A stretch of 64,000 nt of DNA from Aminipila sp032051575 (GTDB lineage Bacteria; Bacillota; Clostridia; Peptostreptococcales; Anaerovoracaceae), in assembly GCF_032051575.1 (NCBI RefSeq), contig NZ_DAMBYD010000005.1, positions 186,001 through 250,000 of the forward strand, in the 5' to 3' direction. The position numbers and the translations under genes were made by a program. The notes under the pieces are model-generated. The model had not been told where the DNA came from, did not search any database, and was given only the letters and a program-made list of their open reading frames with translations. Below are positions 16,734-26,638 of the stretch, in pieces (the first letter of the stretch is position 1; every line of letters begins with the position of its first letter).

Positions 16734-18320
16734 CTATCTAAAATCTTCTTTACTTGCTGTCATTGGTGCCAGGCTATCATTCATTTTAGACACCTTATCT
16801 TCATTAGTAAGTATGATTAAATAGTCGCCTGGAAAGATAACTGTATCGCCATTTGGAAGTATCTCCTGCTCCCCTCGCTTAACGGCGACCAATAGGCAAT
16901 ATGAAGGCCATTTTACTTCTTTTATTTTCTTACCATCAAGTTCTGATCCCATGCAAACTGCATATTCCAATATAGCCTTATTTCTCTGATTACCCATAGA
17001 TTTTTTTTCTCCCTGATTGTGTAGCAGGTTTTCAAGTAATGATTCATATATAGGCTTTGAACCCAATAAATCTGCAACCAAATACGCAACGATAGATACT
17101 ATAGCTAAAGAAAGCAAATGGCTAAAAGACCCAGTCATTTCAGTAATCAGAATAGTTCCTGTTATAGGGGCCCTGACTACAGCTGTAAAATATCCTGCCA
17201 TTGCAAGAATTATAAAATTGTTTACATATATACTATCAAAGTTCACAAAATGTACTAATGTTAGGCCATAGATATTCCCTATCAAAGCACCAATAGCAAG
17301 TAACGGAAGGAAAATCCCTCCAGGTGCTCCTGAGCCATAACAAAACATAGTAAATATAAACTTCACAACAATTAAAATAAATAAAAATGTTAAAGCAAAA
17401 TGTTCTGAAATTAAAGAAGTAATAAGATTATGACCACCGCCTAAAACTTGCGGCAACCAAAATCCAAGAAAAACTGAAAGAAGTAAAGGAACTATTATTC
17501 TCATTTCTTTTGGCAGCCAGGCTTGAGCTGCGTATAGCTTCTGAGTTTTTAGAAGCATCTTATTAAATACCACCCCTAAAAGACCTAATAAAACACCTAA
17601 AATAATTATATAAAAATATAATCTTAGCGGTAATATTTCCAGATTTTTAAGTGTAAAGACTGGTTTTAAGCCAAAGAAGCCACTAGCTACAAAATCAGCA
17701 GATAAAGCCGCTGATAAAGCTGAAATCATAACTAAAGGTGAAAAATTCTTATGTACCTCCTCCAATGCAAACATGACACCTGCTAAAGGTGCACCAAAGG
17801 CCGCTGACAATCCAGCGCTAGCTCCACTTGTTATAAGGTATTTTTCTTCAACTTTTACTCGTTTAAAAACTCCACTAAATCCTTGACCAACAGCTGCACC
17901 TAATTGAACTGACGGGCCTTCTCTCCCCAAGGAAAGCCCTAAACCTATTGAAAGAACCCCTCCAACAAACTTACCAATTATAACTTTCCACCATGTCATA
18001 TTAAGCTTTCTAAGCAGAACTCCTTCTACCTGGGGTATTCCACTTCCGCTGATCATGGGCTCATATTTAACCGCTAAACCTACAATATATCCAATAATTA
18101 TCAAAGCTACAATCCAAGGTAAAATAAGTATAGGTTTTACTGTTAAAGTTTCATAAACTTCAGTTAAAAATTCACCTGATAACTCAAGTGCATATCGGTA
18201 TAATACAATTAATAGGCCTGTAATAATACCTACGCCCATTCCTTCCCATACAAGCTTTAATCTAAAGCTATTCCAATGAAATAACGTATTCTCAGTATTA
18301 TGTTTGTTCTTTACTGCCAT
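16734..18320 (-). CDS. clcA: CLC-family chloride channel/transporter with C-terminal TrkA-C domain
   Basis: 528 aa. All three CLC selectivity motifs are present: GSGIPQVEG (~91), GREGPSVQLG (~130, containing the gating glutamate) and GAPGGIFLPLL (~330). About 11 membrane-embedded helices are followed by a soluble TrkA-C domain (~450-520), a ligand-binding module found in ion transporters. CLC proteins move chloride, often in exchange for protons, and assist acid resistance. The combination ClcA plus TrkA-C is known in Firmicutes. The gene stands between rnpB and the MFS gene on the same strand. Confidence 0.93.
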   Translation of the reverse strand: MAVKNKHNTENTLFHWNSFRLKLVWEGMGVGIITGLLIVLYRYALELSGEFLTEVYETLTVKPILILPWIVALIIIGYIVGLAVKYEPMISGSGIPQVEGVLLRKLNMTWWKVIIGKFVGGVLSIGLGLSLGREGPSVQLGAAVGQGFSGVFKRVKVEEKYLITSGASAGLSAAFGAPLAGVMFALEEVHKNFSPLVMISALSAALSADFVASGFFGLKPVFTLKNLEILPLRLYFYIIILGVLLGLLGVVFNKMLLKTQKLYAAQAWLPKEMRIIVPLLLSVFLGFWLPQVLGGGHNLITSLISEHFALTFLFILIVVKFIFTMFCYGSGAPGGIFLPLLAIGALIGNIYGLTLVHFVNFDSIYVNNFIILAMAGYFTAVVRAPITGTILITEMTGSFSHLLSLAIVSIVAYLVADLLGSKPIYESLLENLLHNQGEKKSMGNQRNKAILEYAVCMGSELDGKKIKEVKWPSYCLLVAVKRGEQEILPNGDTVIFPGDYLIILTNEDKVSKMNDSLAPMTASKEDFR

Positions 18321-18516
18321 TTTATTTCCCCGTTACTAGATAAATAATTACTTTTATTTCATATTTAATTTATTAAAAAATATAATTTTACGTCTTGTTA
18401 TATAATAACATAAATCAGAAAGGCTAAAACAAGAAATTCATATTTATTTGCAATAATTTACAAATAATGACTTCTTACTATTTGTAAATCTAAACCAAAA
18501 TAAACATTTTATAACA

Positions 18517-18585
18517 CAAAAACCTCCATATCGTGTACAAGTTCCACCCAATTTAGTGTGAAAAGCCTTGTCCATTATATAGAGG
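18517..18585 (-). terminator. Long stem-loop downstream of rnpB, probable terminator
   Basis: Minus strand arms around CCTCTATAT and ATATGGAGG with an inner ACAAG/CTTGT pair, followed by TTTTTGTG. Sits about 45 bases past the RNase P RNA end. Confidence 0.55.
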
Positions 18586-18629
18586 TTAGATGTTAAAAAT
18601 GTTAGAATTTCAATTGTTTTAAATCATAT

Positions 18630-18981
18630 GTTTTGGGCAAGTCTATAAGCCGGGTTCTGTATTAAACAATCATCTATCTAGGCGTACCATTACTGATACG
18701 CTCAAGCGACCTACCTACCGGGCAGCGACGGGCCGCCGCCTTTTGTGCCCTATTTGGTCTTGCTCCGAGTGGGGTTTACACGGCCGTTATGTCTCCATAA
18801 CGCCGGTGAGCTCTTACCTCACCATTTCAACCTTACCACAGCCTAACTGTTTCGGCGGAATGTTTCTGTTGCACTTTCCCTATAGTTACCTACGCCAGAC
18901 GTTATCTGGCACTCTTGCCCTATGGAGCCCGGACTTTCCTCGTGCATAAGCACGCGACTGTCTGGCTTACCCAAAACATGC
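18630..18981 (-). ncRNA. rnpB: RNase P RNA, bacterial class A type
   Basis: About 350 nt encoding the catalytic RNA that trims the 5' ends of tRNAs. Diagnostic pieces on the minus strand are GAGGAAAGTCCGGGCTCC near the 5' end, ACAGAAA and GTAAGGGTGAAA-like core segments, and ACAGAACCCGGCTTATAG at the 3' end. The ends pair with each other (GTTTTGGGTAAG with CTTGCCCAAAAC). A promoter lies just upstream, inside the end of the nif3-like gene. Confidence 0.95.
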
Positions 18982-18987
18982 TCTAGT

Positions 18988-19015
18988 ATTATATCATATG
19001 ACTATAAAAAGTCAA
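18988..19015 (-). promoter_or_regulatory. Promoter of rnpB
   Basis: Minus strand TTGACT (complement of 19010-19015), 16-base spacer, TATAAT (complement of 18988-18993); start predicted about seven bases later at the RNA's 5' end. Confidence 0.75.
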
Positions 19016-19793
19016 ATGGATTTATATTGACTTCAGATTCAAAGATTTCAACCTTATCTCCCAATACATCTTTCAACAGTTTAGCCATATTAGGTACAAA
19101 TATCTTCTCTGTTCCATAATGTCCTGCATCTATAACATTCATACCCATTTCTTTTGCCTTAATGGCATCATGATATTTAACATCACCTGTTATAAAAAGC
19201 TGGCATCTATTTACTGCTGCTATGTCAATCATATCAATGCCGGCACCTGTGCAAAGTCCGATTTTACTAATCACATTTTCTAAATTTCCTATTACTTTAA
19301 TTTCATTGGTCTGCAAATTTAAAATATTTTTTAAATCACTAATGAGGTCTTTTAGCTTCATCTCTTTTGGTAATTCACCAAGTACTCCAATATAATTATC
19401 ACCAAACTCTTGAAAATGCTTGATTTTTTTTAAATTTAGAAGCTGTGCTAAATAAAAATTATTTCCAAATTGTACTTTATCAAAGTTTGTATGTGCAGAA
19501 AAAACTGAAATTCCTTGTTGGATTAAGTCTATGGTGTACTTGCCTGTAATTTTATTATGGTCAACATTCTTAAAGGAAGAAAAATACAATGGATGATGTG
19601 TAACAATAAAATCAACACCTAAAATTTTTGCTTCATTTACAATTTCTTTTGTAATTTCAAGGGTTACAAGAATTTTATTAATTTGTTTAGATTCTAAATT
19701 TATCTGCATTCCACAATTATCCCAAGTCTCTGCCAACTGTATTGGTGCAATCTTTTCCATTGTTTCCATAAGTTCAAATTTGAAAATTCCCAT
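19002..19793 (-). CDS. Nif3-like dinuclear metal centre protein
   Basis: 263 aa from the ATG at 19793, which has AGAGGTGA upstream and leaves one base after the trmK stop. Motifs VTHHPLYFSS, FSAHTNFDK and the C-terminal DAGHYGTEK hold the His/Glu/Asp residues that bind two metals in the Nif3/YqfO family (also annotated GTP cyclohydrolase I type 2-like). The function is not settled; members form hexameric toroids. It is the last gene of the dnaG-rpoD-trmK unit, a neighbourhood that is conserved in Firmicutes. Confidence 0.92.
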   Translation of the reverse strand: MGIFKFELMETMEKIAPIQLAETWDNCGMQINLESKQINKILVTLEITKEIVNEAKILGVDFIVTHHPLYFSSFKNVDHNKITGKYTIDLIQQGISVFSAHTNFDKVQFGNNFYLAQLLNLKKIKHFQEFGDNYIGVLGELPKEMKLKDLISDLKNILNLQTNEIKVIGNLENVISKIGLCTGAGIDMIDIAAVNRCQLFITGDVKYHDAIKAKEMGMNVIDAGHYGTEKIFVPNMAKLLKDVLGDKVEIFESEVNINPFDFL

Positions 19794-19794
19794 A

Positions 19795-20562
19795 TTAGTC
19801 ACCTCTTTTCTCATATTTGTTCAATAAACTCTGAAGATATTTGATACGAGTTTCCGATAGGCAAACTTTTTCGTAGTCCATCAAGGTTGCTTTTTTTATA
19901 TTTTCAAAGACATTCAATTCAACCTCTAACTTTTTTTCTATAAATTCAAGGGCTAAAGCTCCATTACTTATAAGTATTGATTCTGGAACCTCACATTCTA
20001 TGTCTTCTGATTGTTTTTTTAGCTCTTTTTCTTCATCTTTTGGCAATTCTATAAGATTAGGATCATTATTTATTGGTTCAGCACCTATAATCTCGCAAAT
20101 AAACTTGCCTTCTCTTACTATTTTTTCTTCTTTTATGTTAAATCCATTGTTTAACAACCACCATCTAAGCTTACCCTGACCGTTTCTTGGCTGCAAAATT
20201 ATTTTGTTTAAACTCTTAGTTTTCACCAAATCTTGACCTAATATTTCGGTCATTAAGACGCCGCCCATACCAGCTATAACTACAACATCTACTTCACCAT
20301 TTTCTAGAATCTGAATACCATTTCCTAACCTAAAGTCAAAATATTTTTTTACAATTTCTTCGTTATAATTCTGCATCTGAACATTATCAATTGCTTTTTG
20401 AAGTGAGCCGTTGCTTATATCCGCCAATATTACCTTTGGACTTTTTTTGCTTTCCCATAAAAAAATAGGCAAAAAACCGTGGTCAGTACCAACATCAGCC
20501 ACGGTTTGTCCATTTTTTATAAGGTCAGCAATCATTTGTAATCTGTCTGATAGTTTAATCAT
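19795..20562 (-). CDS. trmK: tRNA (adenine-22-N1)-methyltransferase
   Basis: 255 aa. The Rossmann SAM site is clear: TVADVGTDHGFLPIFLW at residues ~18-34, ILADISNGSLQKA and VDVVVIAGMGGVLM. ILQPRNGQGKLRWWLLNNGF is the family's catalytic-region signature. TrmK methylates N1 of A22 in tRNA of Gram-positive bacteria. A coiled C-terminal region follows, as in Bacillus TrmK. AGAGGTAA precedes the ATG. Lies between rpoD and the nif3-like gene, as in many Firmicutes. Confidence 0.93.
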   Translation of the reverse strand: MIKLSDRLQMIADLIKNGQTVADVGTDHGFLPIFLWESKKSPKVILADISNGSLQKAIDNVQMQNYNEEIVKKYFDFRLGNGIQILENGEVDVVVIAGMGGVLMTEILGQDLVKTKSLNKIILQPRNGQGKLRWWLLNNGFNIKEEKIVREGKFICEIIGAEPINNDPNLIELPKDEEKELKKQSEDIECEVPESILISNGALALEFIEKKLEVELNVFENIKKATLMDYEKVCLSETRIKYLQSLLNKYEKRGD

Positions 20563-20594
20563 CCTATTACCTCTAATCTGCCTTCTTTACTAAT

Positions 20595-21737
20595 TTATTC
20601 TAAATAATCCTTTAACTTTTTACTTCTTGAAGGATGTCTAAGTTTTCTTAAAGCTTTTGCCTCAATCTGTCTGATTCTTTCTCTTGTAACATCAAATCTC
20701 TTTCCTACTTCTTCAAGAGTTCTTGCTCTACCATCTTCAAGACCAAAACGTAATTTTAAAACTTTTTGCTCTCTTTCAGTTAAAGTATCAAGTACTTCCA
20801 CAAGTTGTTCTTTCAGCATAGAAAAAGCTGCTGCTTCAGCAGGTGCTGGAACATCCTCATCTGGGATAAAATCTCCAAGATGACTATCCTCTTCTTCACC
20901 AATAGGGGTTTCAAGTGATACCGGCTCTTGAGCAATCTTTAAGATTTCTCGAACCTTTTCCTCGGAAATATCCATTTCTTTTGCAATTTCTTCTGGAGAA
21001 GGTTCTCTGCCATATTCCTGAAGCAATTGTCTTGATATACGAATCAACTTATTAATCGTTTCAACCATGTGGACGGGAATACGTATTGTTCTTGCCTGAT
21101 CCGCAATAGACCTTGTAATTGCCTGTCTAATCCACCAAGTAGCATAAGTACTGAATTTATATCCTTTTCTCCAGTCAAACTTATCTACAGCTTTAATTAA
21201 TCCAAGATTCCCTTCCTGAATAAGGTCAAGGAAAAGCATACCTCTTCCTACATAACGTTTTGCAATACTTACAACTAGCCTTAAGTTCGCTTCGCAAAGT
21301 CTCTTTTTTGCTTCATCATCACCTTGCTCCATTCTTTTAGCAAGTTCAATTTCTTCATCAGCTGAAAGTAGTGGGACTTTGCCTATCTCCTTTAAATACA
21401 TTCTTACCGGATCATCTACCGCAATTCCTTTAGGCAAAGTAGCTTCTAAATCAATTTCACTAGAATCATCAGATACTGAGATTATATCAACATCATCATT
21501 TTCATCTTGTTCTATAGAAAGAAGCTCAAATTCATCAGGATCAACCTCCGATATTATTTCTATTCCCATAGCAGTAAGTGAATCGTAAATTTCATCCATT
21601 TGATCCTTATTTAAGTCTATACCTTCTAAATAGTCTGCAACTTCCCTAAAAGATATTGACCCTTTAGCTTTTGCTTTTTCCGCAAGGTCTTGAACATAGT
21701 CCTTTTTTTCCATAGCGTTTCCTTCTTCAAAGCTCAT
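20595..21737 (-). CDS. rpoD: Primary sigma factor RpoD/SigA
   Basis: 380 aa. Region 1.2 (DDPVRMYLKEIGKVPLLSAD), region 2 (ANLRLVVSIAKRYVGRGM, DLIQEGNLGLIKAVDKFDW, YATWWIRQAI), region 3 and region 4 (TLEEVGKRFDVTRERIRQIE) are all intact. It directs RNA polymerase to housekeeping promoters of the TTGACA/TATAAT type seen throughout this window. The first ATG follows the dnaG stop directly; a second in-frame ATG at 21713 has a better site (AAGGAA) and may be the real start, giving 372 aa. Confidence 0.97.
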   Translation of the reverse strand: MSFEEGNAMEKKDYVQDLAEKAKAKGSISFREVADYLEGIDLNKDQMDEIYDSLTAMGIEIISEVDPDEFELLSIEQDENDDVDIISVSDDSSEIDLEATLPKGIAVDDPVRMYLKEIGKVPLLSADEEIELAKRMEQGDDEAKKRLCEANLRLVVSIAKRYVGRGMLFLDLIQEGNLGLIKAVDKFDWRKGYKFSTYATWWIRQAITRSIADQARTIRIPVHMVETINKLIRISRQLLQEYGREPSPEEIAKEMDISEEKVREILKIAQEPVSLETPIGEEEDSHLGDFIPDEDVPAPAEAAAFSMLKEQLVEVLDTLTEREQKVLKLRFGLEDGRARTLEEVGKRFDVTRERIRQIEAKALRKLRHPSRSKKLKDYLE

Positions 21738-23507
21738 TTATTTACCCCTTTCCATTTTCCTTTTTTGCAAATTCATTAGTTCTTCTGTTAATAATTTTAT
21801 CATTTCCTGATTTTCTTCTTCATCGGCCATAGAAAGTCTCATCAACAATGAATTTTCTTTTTCTTTTAAGTCTTCTACTTCAATTTTATTTAAACTTTCC
21901 TGCAAAATCTGTTCTTCTTTGTCTGCCAGCTGTACATTATCAATAATATCTGATAGTACTATCATTTCATCTGTTTCCAAAGAATCCTGCAGTTTCATAA
22001 CATCGAGTTCTTTCTCTTCTTTATAAAGTGAACTTACTACTGAAAAAAGCTTTTCCCCATAACTGGATTTAAAAGCATATTCAAATTGTGAAATAATTTT
22101 AAAGTATTCGTAATCAGTAATCATAAGTTTAATAAGATTCTTCTCAACCAATAACATTGAAGAATTGATTTCTTTTATCTTTTTTTCTTCTTTATCATCA
22201 AAGTGATTGTGAATTATCTGTTGTTCCTGTGTATTATTGCCATTTATTTCTAGTCTTATTGCATTTTCTGAGATTTTAATTTCAGAAGCTAGTTTTTTTA
22301 TATGAATATCAGCTTCTATAGGGCTTAAATTCCTTAAAACATCCGCTGCATCCTTTAAAAAGTCAATACTTTCTTCATAGGAATCTAAATTATATTTTTT
22401 ACGTAGTACTGAAATTTTATAATCTACAAAACCTAAAGACTTATCTACCAATTCTTTGAAAGCATCCTTCCCATGTTTTTTTACAAACTCATCCGGATCT
22501 TTTCCATCAGTAACATGCAATACCTTTGGCTTACACCCCTCCTTAAATAAGATATCAATACCTCTAAGGGCTGCTGCCTGACCTGCGCTATCAGCATCAT
22601 AAGATAAAACAATATTTTTTGTATATCTTCTCAGCATTTTAGCCTGATTTTCCGTCAAGGCCGTTCCTAGGGATGCACTAACATTCCTAATACCACTTTG
22701 ATACAAGGATATCACATCCATATAACCCTCTACCAAAATTGCACAATTCTCTTTACTTATATCCTGTCTGCTCAGATTTAAACCATATAAATTGTTTTTT
22801 TTCATAAATACTGTACTTTCAGGTGAGTTTAAATATTTGGGAGATGAGTCATCTATTGCTCTTCCTCCAAAACCAATGACTTTACCTCTTGTATTTATAA
22901 TCGGAAATATTACTCGGTTTCTAAACTTATCATAAAATCTTCCCTTGGATTCTGAAACAAGTCCAAGTTCTTTTAATATTTTAACATCAATGTTTTTTGA
23001 CATAAAATATTTATAAAGGCTGTCCCAATCTCCATCGGCATATCCTATGCCAAATTTTTTTAACGTGTTAGGCTCAATTCCTCTTTTTAACATATAAGTT
23101 AAGCCTGGATTCGAACTTTGACAGAAAGCCTTTAAAAAATATGTAGCTGCTTCTCTGTTTATTTGATAGTATAATTCTTTTTTTCCATCTTCTTTATAGT
23201 TATTCACATACTCAACGCCATATTCCTTAGCTAACTTCTCAACTGTCCCCGGAAAATCTAGATTATAATATTTCTTCACAAATTCAAAAACATCTCCAGT
23301 AGCTCCGCATCCAAAACAAGTAAAAATCTGTTTTGTTTCAGAAACAACAAAAGAAGGCGTCTTTTCATTGTGAAACGGACAAACTCCTTTAAAATTGCTT
23401 CCCATTCGTTTCAATGAAACAACTTGTCCAATAACATCAACTATGTTACACCTGCTTTTTATCTCTTCTGTTAAATTGTCATTAAAAGAATTACTCAAAT
23501 CAATCAC
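21738..23507 (-). CDS. dnaG: DNA primase
   Basis: 589 aa with the three primase parts: CHC2 zinc finger (CPFHNEKTPSF...FTCFGCGATG, residues ~42-66), TOPRIM catalytic core (AILVEGYMDVISLYQSG, VLSYDADSAGQAAA) and a C-terminal DnaB-binding domain. It makes the RNA primers for lagging-strand synthesis. There is no ATG: the frame begins at GTG 23507 with a poor ribosome site, whereas TTG at 23498 has GGTGAT upstream and is a plausible alternative. Sits between dgt and rpoD, the classical macromolecular-synthesis arrangement. Confidence 0.96.
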   Translation of the reverse strand: MIDLSNSFNDNLTEEIKSRCNIVDVIGQVVSLKRMGSNFKGVCPFHNEKTPSFVVSETKQIFTCFGCGATGDVFEFVKKYYNLDFPGTVEKLAKEYGVEYVNNYKEDGKKELYYQINREAATYFLKAFCQSSNPGLTYMLKRGIEPNTLKKFGIGYADGDWDSLYKYFMSKNIDVKILKELGLVSESKGRFYDKFRNRVIFPIINTRGKVIGFGGRAIDDSSPKYLNSPESTVFMKKNNLYGLNLSRQDISKENCAILVEGYMDVISLYQSGIRNVSASLGTALTENQAKMLRRYTKNIVLSYDADSAGQAAALRGIDILFKEGCKPKVLHVTDGKDPDEFVKKHGKDAFKELVDKSLGFVDYKISVLRKKYNLDSYEESIDFLKDAADVLRNLSPIEADIHIKKLASEIKISENAIRLEINGNNTQEQQIIHNHFDDKEEKKIKEINSSMLLVEKNLIKLMITDYEYFKIISQFEYAFKSSYGEKLFSVVSSLYKEEKELDVMKLQDSLETDEMIVLSDIIDNVQLADKEEQILQESLNKIEVEDLKEKENSLLMRLSMADEEENQEMIKLLTEELMNLQKRKMERGK

Positions 23508-23603
23508 CGTCTATTAAAGATACTGCATAGTTATATATACGACATATTTAAGCAAATCCTTTTTTATTTTTTATTTTTTTGCTGTTTTTTTTTACTAATT
23601 AGC

Positions 23604-24614
23604 TTATTTCCATCCTTTAGGAATAAATATTTCATTATATATGTTTAAAGCATATCTATCCGTCATTCCTGCAACATGATCTTTGACTATTTCTGCAACT
23701 CCGTACTCTTCAATCATTTCCTGCCTTTCCGCAGGCAGCAGTTCAGGGTGGTCTAGATAATAATCATACAAGGAACTTATAATTGTCTCCACTCTATGTA
23801 AATCCTCATGTCTTTTTACCTTTTCATTGTGATAGACATTTTCAAACATATAGTTTCTCAGCTTATCCATATGTTCTTGGCAGCTATCTCCCATGGCGAT
23901 TATCTGTTTATTATCACTGTTAATTATTATATCCATTACTAGCTTATTGATTCTCGCTCTATGGGAACTTCCTAGAACATCAATGCAATCCTGAGGTAAA
24001 TCATCAAGCTTTATAACCCCACTTCTGATTGCATCATCAATGTCATGATTTATATAGGCAATTCTATCACTAAATTTAACAATTTGTCCTTCTAATGTAA
24101 ATGGTCTGACTGGACCAGTATGATTTACAATTCCATCTTTAACTTCAGCCGTAAGATTCATTCCAAATCTGCCTTTACTGCCTTCTAGTACTTCTACAAC
24201 TCTTAAGCTTTGAATGTTATGCTTAAATCCACCTGGATGTAAATTGTTTAAAATTGTCTCTCCACTATGTCCAAAAGGCGTATGTCCTAAATCATGTCCT
24301 AGAGCTATAGCTTCTGTTAAATCCTCATTTAAGCCTAATCCTCTTGCAATTGTTCTCGCAATCTGAGAGACCTCTAATGTATGCGTTAATCTAGTTCTAA
24401 AATGGTCTCCTTCAGGCGCAAGAAAAACCTGAGTCTTATGCATAAGCCGCCTAAAAGACTTAGAATGAACGATTCTATCTCTATCCCTTTGAAACTCTGT
24501 ACGCACCTGGCACTTTTGTTCTTGTAACGCCCTTCCTCTGGACTCCGCTGACTTAGCAGCAAAAGACGATAAGTTCTCATATTCTTTTTTTTCTAAATCT
24601 TCTCTTGTAATCAT
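23604..24614 (-). CDS. dgt: Deoxyguanosinetriphosphate triphosphohydrolase family protein
   Basis: 336 aa HD-domain protein. FRRLMHKTQVF and THTLEVSQIARTIAR are followed by AIALGHDLGHTPFGHSGE, which carries the HD metal ligands of the dGTPase family; KFSDRIAYINHDIDDAIR completes the site. Type-2 dGTPase-like enzymes hydrolyse dNTPs to the nucleoside and triphosphate. The length (~335) fits the short form. It lies next to dnaG in many Clostridia, which suggests a link between dNTP pools and replication. Confidence 0.93.
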   Translation of the reverse strand: MITREDLEKKEYENLSSFAAKSAESRGRALQEQKCQVRTEFQRDRDRIVHSKSFRRLMHKTQVFLAPEGDHFRTRLTHTLEVSQIARTIARGLGLNEDLTEAIALGHDLGHTPFGHSGETILNNLHPGGFKHNIQSLRVVEVLEGSKGRFGMNLTAEVKDGIVNHTGPVRPFTLEGQIVKFSDRIAYINHDIDDAIRSGVIKLDDLPQDCIDVLGSSHRARINKLVMDIIINSDNKQIIAMGDSCQEHMDKLRNYMFENVYHNEKVKRHEDLHRVETIISSLYDYYLDHPELLPAERQEMIEEYGVAEIVKDHVAGMTDRYALNIYNEIFIPKGWK

Positions 24615-24660
24615 ATCACACCCACTTACTTACAAAAAACTTTATGATTTCTCATTAAAA

Positions 24661-25662
24661 TTATAAAAATTTTCCTATTATAAAGGCTGCAATCCCACCT
24701 AAACACATGGTAATTGGCAATGTTACAATCCATGCAGTTACAATGCTTTCTGCAATGCCCCATTTGACAGCTGATTTTCTTTTAACACTGCCTGCACCCA
24801 TAATAGCAGTAGTAATAACTTGGGTTGTACTAACAGGAGCACCAAAAGCTGACATAGTTTCAATAACTAGTGCTGCACCTGTTTGTGCGGCAAATCCACT
24901 GGCAGGCTGTAGTTTAGTTACACCACCACCCATAGTTTTCATAATTTTCCAGCCTCCAATTGAAGTACCAAAGGCCATTGTTGTCGCACAAGCCAATTTT
25001 ACCCAGAGTGGAATTCCGCTGTTGCTATCTAAAACGCCTCCAGTTATTAATGCAAGGGTCATAATACCCATTGTTTTTTGAGCATCATTATTTCCATGAG
25101 AATATGCAATAAGTGCCGCTGATAAAATCTGTAACTTTAAGAATAATTTATTAACCCTTCCTTGAGACCAATTTACAAAAGCAATAAAAATAAATTTCAT
25201 AAATAGGAATCCAAATAAAAACCCTATAATTGGAGAAGTGAATAATGGAATAATTACTTTTTCCAAAACACCAGACCAAACAACATGTTGTAAAGATGAT
25301 GTATAAACAATAGTTGCACCTAATAATCCACCAATCAATGCATGTGACGAGCTACTTGGAATTCCTTTCCACCAAGTTATAAGGTTCCAGATAATAGCCC
25401 CTATTAAAGCAGACAGTATAACGTATTGTTCTAACTCAATATTTACTAACCCTTTAGAGATCGTTAGTGCAACTTTTTCACTTACTAATGCACCACAAAA
25501 ATTCATGATAGCTGCAAGCAGAATAGCTTCTTTCGCTGTTAAGGCTCTTGTATATACAGAAGTTGCAATTGCATTTGCCGTGTCGTGGAACCCATTAATA
25601 AACTCAAATATTAATGAAAACACTATAACACATATTAGTATGCCACTAAGCCCACTAAGCAT
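24661..25662 (-). CDS. pit: Inorganic phosphate transporter, PiT family
   Basis: 333 aa, about 10 hydrophobic segments. Both PiT signatures are present: GFHDTANAIATSVYTRAL near the N terminus and AYSHGNNDAQKTMGIMTLAL in the middle. These proteins import phosphate as a metal-phosphate with protons. The start overlaps the upstream DUF47 gene by eight bases, which implies translational coupling. Confidence 0.95.
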   Translation of the reverse strand: MLSGLSGILICVIVFSLIFEFINGFHDTANAIATSVYTRALTAKEAILLAAIMNFCGALVSEKVALTISKGLVNIELEQYVILSALIGAIIWNLITWWKGIPSSSSHALIGGLLGATIVYTSSLQHVVWSGVLEKVIIPLFTSPIIGFLFGFLFMKFIFIAFVNWSQGRVNKLFLKLQILSAALIAYSHGNNDAQKTMGIMTLALITGGVLDSNSGIPLWVKLACATTMAFGTSIGGWKIMKTMGGGVTKLQPASGFAAQTGAALVIETMSAFGAPVSTTQVITTAIMGAGSVKRKSAVKWGIAESIVTAWIVTLPITMCLGGIAAFIIGKFL

Positions 25663-26278
25663 ATTTCATTACCACACCTTCCATGATATTTGCTACATTT
25701 TCACAAGAGTCAAGGCTTGCTTCTAGCTCTTCAAATAAGTGTTTCCACTTTATTAATTCAATAGGATCTTTTTCTTCTCTAAATAGTTTAGCCAATGCTT
25801 TTCTGTAGATTACATCACCTTCGTTTTCTATTCTGTTAACCTCAATAATCTGTTCTCTTACAATTTGATTTTTTTTCATTTCTGAAAGATGTTTAAATAA
25901 TACATCTAATTCTCTTATGCTCTGCATAATCAAATCTGCCATATATACAGCTTCAGGTTTGACAGCATGTACATTAAAAACTAAAAATCTGTTAGCAACT
26001 TCTTCTAATGAATCTACAATGTCATCCATTTCCCTTGTAACAGAATAGATGTCTTCTCTGTCAAAAGGGGTAACAAATGAACCGTTTAAAGCTTTAAGGA
26101 TTTTATGAGCTTCCATGTCACATTCTGTTTCTAAAACCTTTATAGAAGATACTTTGTCCTCAACCTCCTCATAGTTTTTTACTAAATCCACAAAAGATTC
26201 TCCAGCTTTTACAATTTTTTCGGCATACTCTATAAATAATTTATAAAAAATATCCTCTTTCCTCTTTGCTGTAAGCAT
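25655..26278 (-). CDS. DUF47/PhoU-like accessory protein of PiT transporter
   Basis: 207 aa, all-helical, PhoU-like DUF47 family. TECDMEAHKILKAL and DREDIYSVTREMDDIVDSLE are characteristic, with acidic metal-binding helices. Its genes nearly always precede a pit gene, as here, and the products are thought to regulate the transporter. GAGGAAA precedes the ATG. Confidence 0.92.
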   Translation of the reverse strand: MLTAKRKEDIFYKLFIEYAEKIVKAGESFVDLVKNYEEVEDKVSSIKVLETECDMEAHKILKALNGSFVTPFDREDIYSVTREMDDIVDSLEEVANRFLVFNVHAVKPEAVYMADLIMQSIRELDVLFKHLSEMKKNQIVREQIIEVNRIENEGDVIYRKALAKLFREEKDPIELIKWKHLFEELEASLDSCENVANIMEGVVMKYA

Positions 26279-26404
26279 GATTTCCTCACTTTCATTATAA
26301 TAGTTAAATTTATTACAAACATATAAAATTTATCTCTATCTTAATTATACGCTAAAAAGTGTAGTTTCTGTTAAGGCAATGTTAAATAACTGTAAAAAAC
26401 ATGT

Positions 26405-26428
26405 AAATTAGGCCTAATAAGGCCTTAT
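26405..26428 (-). terminator. Possible terminator after the 61-aa gene
   Basis: Hairpin of two AGGCCT arms around TATT, 20 bases past the stop codon of the small gene on the minus strand; the following tract AATTTAC is weak, so confidence is low. Confidence 0.35.
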
Positions 26429-26448
26429 TTATATCTTTTTTATAAAAT

Positions 26449-26634
26449 TCATAATTGTTTTTGAATGGTATTTCCAAGTTCTTCATTTATAAGCTTCAAA
26501 CATTCAATAACTTTTTCCTGAACATCATCACTAATAAACATTAAACTTTCTACCAAATTATAAATTAATGCTTCTTTATCTGCTGTACTAAAAGATTTAA
26601 GACTTTCATTTGCCTGCTGGTATACCATTTCCAT
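26449..26634 (-). CDS. Small protein of unknown function, 61 aa
   Basis: Starts at the ATG at 26634, chosen because AGGAGGT lies six bases upstream; an upward extension overlaps the catalase gene. The product is an acidic, helical 61-residue protein (MEMVYQQANESLKSFSTADK ...). No family recognised. It begins four bases after the catalase-like gene stop and is surely in the same transcript, so a partner or regulatory role for the haem protein is possible but unproven. Confidence 0.65.
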   Translation of the reverse strand: MEMVYQQANESLKSFSTADKEALIYNLVESLMFISDDVQEKVIECLKLINEELGNTIQKQL

Positions 26635-26638
26635 TACA

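Noticed and set aside
18540..18556. GGGTGGAAC-like sequence on the minus strand, resembling part of a T-box antiterminator
   Set aside because: The full T-box consensus AGGGTGGNACCGCG is absent, and the ~200 nt upstream that a T-box would need are occupied by the RNase P RNA. The hairpin fits better as the rnpB terminator.
23508..23603. Long T/A runs between dgt and dnaG
   Set aside because: The T-runs are on the plus strand, where no gene ends nearby; no stable stem accompanies them.
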